From Hymenobacter latericoloratus (lineage in GTDB: Bacteria > Bacteroidota > Bacteroidia > Cytophagales > Hymenobacteraceae), in contig NZ_JACHNV010000001.1 of assembly GCF_014199535.1 (NCBI RefSeq), forward strand, positions 248,001 through 312,000: DNA of 64,000 nucleotides, in the 5' to 3' direction. The first letter of the stretch is position 1, and each line of letters opens with the position of its first letter. Made by a program: the position numbers and the translations under genes. Under the pieces are notes generated by a model. That model had not been told where the DNA came from. It saw only the letters and a list, made by a program, of their open reading frames with translations, and searched no databases. Of this stretch, positions 59,046 through 64,000 are shown in pieces.

Positions 59046-59651
59046 TTAGCGGCTGGCTTGCTCAGCTCCGGGAGGGTAGTTGCCCAGGATGCTGGTCACG
59101 ATGCGCTGCACCTCGGGCTCGGAAATAGTCTGGTTATCGACCTGGGCCTGGCCCTGGCCGCGCCAGGCTAGCTCCTTGCGGCGGGCATCCACGAAATCGA
59201 GGATAACCGTGCCGGCTTTGTAATCGATGATAACTTGGTTGAAGCCCCGGTTGTAGAAGCCGCCGTAGCCGTACCAGTAAGGGTAGCCGTAGGGGCCGTA
59301 GCCGCCGGTGCTGCGCTGCTTATCCTCCACGCGGGCACTGTAGGCAACATACACATCGGGGTTTTTATCAACCTGCGACAGACCTTTGGCGTTGAGCTGC
59401 TGCTCCACGGCCGTGCGGATGCGCTTGTCCAGGAACGACTCGTAGCCTTTGGCCGGGCCGCCTTCCGTATCGGTGGGCTGCTGCGGGTACCAGGCCCAGG
59501 TTTTGTAGGCGCGGAAGTTTACCGAATGGTCGAAGTCGGAGGTAACGCCCACGCGCGCCGTGGTGGCGCAGCCGCTGGCCCCCAGCAGCAGGGTCAGCCC
59601 CAGTACCGACAGCGCCAGGGGACGGGTCAAGAATTTGGGAATGCGGTTCAT
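59046..59651 (-). CDS. DUF4136 lipoprotein
   Basis: 201 residues; the signal ends at ASGC (lipobox), so a lipoprotein. The DUF4136 domain is recognisable: DHSVNFRAYKTWAWYP, DKRIRTAVEQQLNAKGLSQVDKNPDVYVAYSARVED, then a Gly/Tyr-rich loop (GGYGPYGYPYWYGYGGF) and VILDFVDARRKELAWRGQGQAQV. The family is found on Bacteroidota and proteobacterial envelopes; function unknown. Monocistronic with its own terminator. Confidence 0.9.
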   Translation of the reverse strand: MNRIPKFLTRPLALSVLGLTLLLGASGCATTARVGVTSDFDHSVNFRAYKTWAWYPQQPTDTEGGPAKGYESFLDKRIRTAVEQQLNAKGLSQVDKNPDVYVAYSARVEDKQRSTGGYGPYGYPYWYGYGGFYNRGFNQVIIDYKAGTVILDFVDARRKELAWRGQGQAQVDNQTISEPEVQRIVTSILGNYPPGAEQASR

Positions 59652-59828
59652 AGGAAGAAATCAGTAGGGATGGATGCCCGGACGGAGCGGCGGTTCGCTG
59701 CTTCCTGCTTCCGGTCTGCTTAGTAAACAGTAGCCGCCTGTTGCTCGTTCCCGTTGAGATAGACTGCATGCAGAATAATTCTGCGAATAATCCGACTTCG
59801 AAAATTCCTTTTCAGCTTAAAATATCCC

Positions 59829-59836
59829 TACCTTTT
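59829..59836 (+). promoter_or_regulatory. Probable -7 element of the 59862 gene
   Basis: TACCTTTT, one base off TAnnTTTG, 25 bases before the ATG. Confidence 0.45.
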
Positions 59837-59861
59837 GGAAGGCCTTTTCCTCTGTTGCTCA

Positions 59862-60158
59862 ATGAAAAAAACGTTACTCTGTCTTGGTACTGCCGGGCTG
59901 CTGGCTTCCTGCAGCGCCACCAGTACCGAATCTCGCTCCAATACAGCTTCCACGGGTCCCGTAGTCCATCATACGGTAGTAGAATGCGTCCTGTATGATG
60001 GCATGACCAAAACCTCGCAGCAACTAAGCACCGTAAGCTCCGGCAACGAGGTGCAGGTAATGGACACTGTTGATGCCTACTTCGTGAAGGTGCGCGTAAC
60101 GGCCGGGGGTAAAACCCAGAACGGCTATATGTACCGCACCTGCTTCGCGCAAAAGTAA
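59862..60158 (+). CDS. Small lipoprotein with an SH3-like fold (predicted)
   Basis: 98 residues from MKKTLLCLGTAGLLASCSAT, lipobox LASC. The mature domain VVECVLYDGMTKTSQQLSTVSSGNEVQVMDTVDAYFVKVRVTAGGKTQNGYMYRTCFAQK reads like a short bacterial SH3 repeat, with a Cys pair that could form a disulfide; SH3-like domains of this kind often bind envelope components, which is inference. The extra nine codons upstream (from 59835) are not used because the promoter box overlaps them. Confidence 0.7.
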   Translation: MKKTLLCLGTAGLLASCSATSTESRSNTASTGPVVHHTVVECVLYDGMTKTSQQLSTVSSGNEVQVMDTVDAYFVKVRVTAGGKTQNGYMYRTCFAQK

Positions 60159-60192
60159 CCGCGCCTACCCGTCGCACGCACCTATCGGACCT

Positions 60193-60239
60193 CACACGAA
60201 AAAGGCCCGGAACCGCTGGTTCCGGGCCTTTTTCGTGTG
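60193..60239. terminator. Bidirectional terminator between the small lipoprotein gene and gcvP
   Basis: 22-bp perfect stem (core GAAAAAGGCCCGGAACC) with a 3-base loop, T-rich on both ends, located between the two stops. Confidence 0.95.
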
Positions 60240-60251
60240 GCTCTTCGTGGA

Positions 60252-63167
<2,916 letters not shown>

Positions 63168-63218
63168 AAAAACAAGGGTGAGGGTGGCAACAGAGCAGGC
63201 CCCTAGGCAGAGCCCTTA

Positions 63219-63226
63219 CAAAGGTA
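63219..63226 (-). promoter_or_regulatory. gcvP -7 element
   Basis: TACCTTTG on the minus strand, 51 bases upstream of the ATG. No glycine-riboswitch-like structure was recognised in the leader. Confidence 0.55.
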
Positions 63227-63384
63227 GCGCGAAAAGCCTTCACGCTTCCGCCCTAAAACCAGCAAAAGTTGGGGGTTGTTCCGGGGAGTTTTTTCGGACT
63301 GGTCTATGGACATCTGGCTAGTGGGTGCCCTGCCAGGGTTTGGGATGACGGGAGGGGGTAGAAAGCTCGCATTCTGAGGCTTCC

Positions 63385-63525
63385 GGCCCGACGGGCGCAG
63401 CCCGTACGACCAGTTGGCTTCGGGCTGACTTGCGGCTGATGGGTTTGGGAAGATAGAGGGGGTAGGCAGATACGGCGCGGGCTGCTCTCACGGCAGCCAG
63501 TCGGACGGGCTGCGTCCGTCGGACC
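63385..63525. repeat. Inverted pair of palindromic units between gcvP and the last gene
   Basis: Units at 63385-63413 and 63497-63525 are inverted copies, about 24 of 29 positions alike (core CGACGGGCGCAGCCCGT), each a small hairpin by itself. The 421-base gap 63168-63588 holds only this element and the gcvP promoter. Confidence 0.75.
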
Positions 63526-63588
63526 GGCAAACGGAGCTCAACTATTTTCCGCAGATTTAGGCCCGATACCCACCCATTCCTACCCCCC

Positions 63589-64000
63589 ATGCGTCATCTT
63601 ACCATTGGCCTGATCCGCGAAGGCAAAGTGCCACCCGACAAGCGAGTACCGCTTACCCCGAAGAAATGCGCCGAAGCCGAGGCCCGCTTTCCGGGGCTGA
63701 AAGTAGTGGTGCAGGAAAGCCCCATCCGTTGCTTCTCGGACCAGGAATACCGCGACCTGGGCCTGGAAGTGCGCCCCGATGTGTCGGACTGCGACATTCT
63801 GATGGGCGTGAAGGAAGTGCCCGTGGCCCAGCTCATTCCCAACAAAACCTACTTGTTCTTCTCGCACACCGTGAAAAAGCAGCCCGCCAACCGGGAGCTG
63901 CTACGGCAGGTGCTGGCCCGAAACATCACTCTGATCGACTACGAAATGCTCACCAATGAGCAGGGGGAGCGGATTGTAGCCTTCGGGCGCTGGGCCGGCA
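63589..64000 (+). CDS. AlaDH/PNT- or saccharopine-dehydrogenase-like NAD(P) oxidoreductase, partial
   Basis: The first 137 codons, cut by the right edge. The opening HLTIGLIREGKVPPDKRVPLTPKKCAEAEARFPGLKVVVQESPIRCFSDQEYRDLG resembles the N-terminal domain of alanine dehydrogenase/transhydrogenase-type proteins and lysine-forming saccharopine dehydrogenases, with ILMGVKEVP and TYLFFSHTVKKQ following. Exact substrate cannot be told from the N-terminus. Confidence 0.75.
   Translation, partial: MRHLTIGLIREGKVPPDKRVPLTPKKCAEAEARFPGLKVVVQESPIRCFSDQEYRDLGLEVRPDVSDCDILMGVKEVPVAQLIPNKTYLFFSHTVKKQPANRELLRQVLARNITLIDYEMLTNEQGERIVAFGRWAG

Noticed and set aside
63168..63240. Glycine riboswitch upstream of gcvP
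   Set aside because: The leader is short (about 50 bases) and I could not see the conserved glycine aptamer elements.

Overview
The window looks like chromosome of a Bacteroidota bacterium of the Hymenobacter type (Cytophagales, Hymenobacteraceae). The evidence is high GC (about 60% or more by eye), promoters of the Bacteroidota form TTTG-N18/19-TAnnTTTG, a type IX secretion (T9SS) sorting-domain protein, a SusC/RagA-like receptor, BT_3928-type DoxX, DUF4295 and GDYXXLXY proteins, and bacillithiol genes. The genus is inferred from gene content and style, not from a search. No phage, plasmid, CRISPR array or complete insertion sequence was seen.

Layout. 1-8.2 kb: start of a CDF metal transporter, an APC permease, a GNAT acetyltransferase, hemB, small secreted or disordered proteins, rocD, an LEA-like protein and a DUF5522 protein. 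8.2-15.7 kb: the rpmB / rpmG-DUF4295 / ftsY / rimO housekeeping set, opened up by an aminopeptidase gene, three palindromic repeat elements, an acyltransferase pseudogene and an AT-rich orphan. 15.7-31 kb: a PhyH-like dioxygenase, bshC, 5-formyl-THF cyclo-ligase, an ExbD-like protein lacking its key Asp, a DUF2157/GDYXXLXY membrane pair, mnmD, a thioesterase, rlmN, an internally duplicated secreted protein, a YihY/BrkB protein and DUF3891. 29.7-33.7 kb: L-threonine dehydrogenase and 2-amino-3-ketobutyrate CoA ligase on either side of a patatin and a small orphan transcription unit. 33.9-41.6 kb: folP-cdaA, divergent DUF1599-DoxX, an ABC permease, shikimate kinase and a fatty acid hydroxylase. 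41.8-50.2 kb: the T9SS protein, tRNA-Asn, a Rieske-like lipoprotein without iron ligands, pheS, a cluster of three small secreted proteins sharing a motif I do not recognise, and an M16 peptidase. 50.3-64 kb: a TonB receptor, fused 2-oxoacid dehydrogenase E1, ytxJ, osmC, lipA, gcvP and the start of an AlaDH/saccharopine-dehydrogenase-like enzyme.

Shared themes. tdh and kbl turn threonine into glycine plus acetyl-CoA. gcvP (glycine cleavage P-protein) consumes glycine. lipA makes the lipoyl group needed by glycine cleavage and by the 2-oxoacid dehydrogenase whose fused E1 lies nearby. bshC and ytxJ both belong to bacillithiol metabolism. folP, the formyl-THF cyclo-ligase and gcvP all touch the folate/one-carbon pool.

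Best leads. (1) Three clustered secreted proteins (46982-48819) carry four copies of APG[MLF]-x9-TDYxGRP[LV] with exactly conserved spacing. (2) An orphan ExbD-like protein has Gly in place of the proton-carrying Asp. (3) Nested palindromic repeats sit in gaps of the split ribosomal-protein cluster, and similar repeat sequence reaches into two coding regions. (4) A small promoter-to-terminator unit lies at 32.0-32.3 kb.
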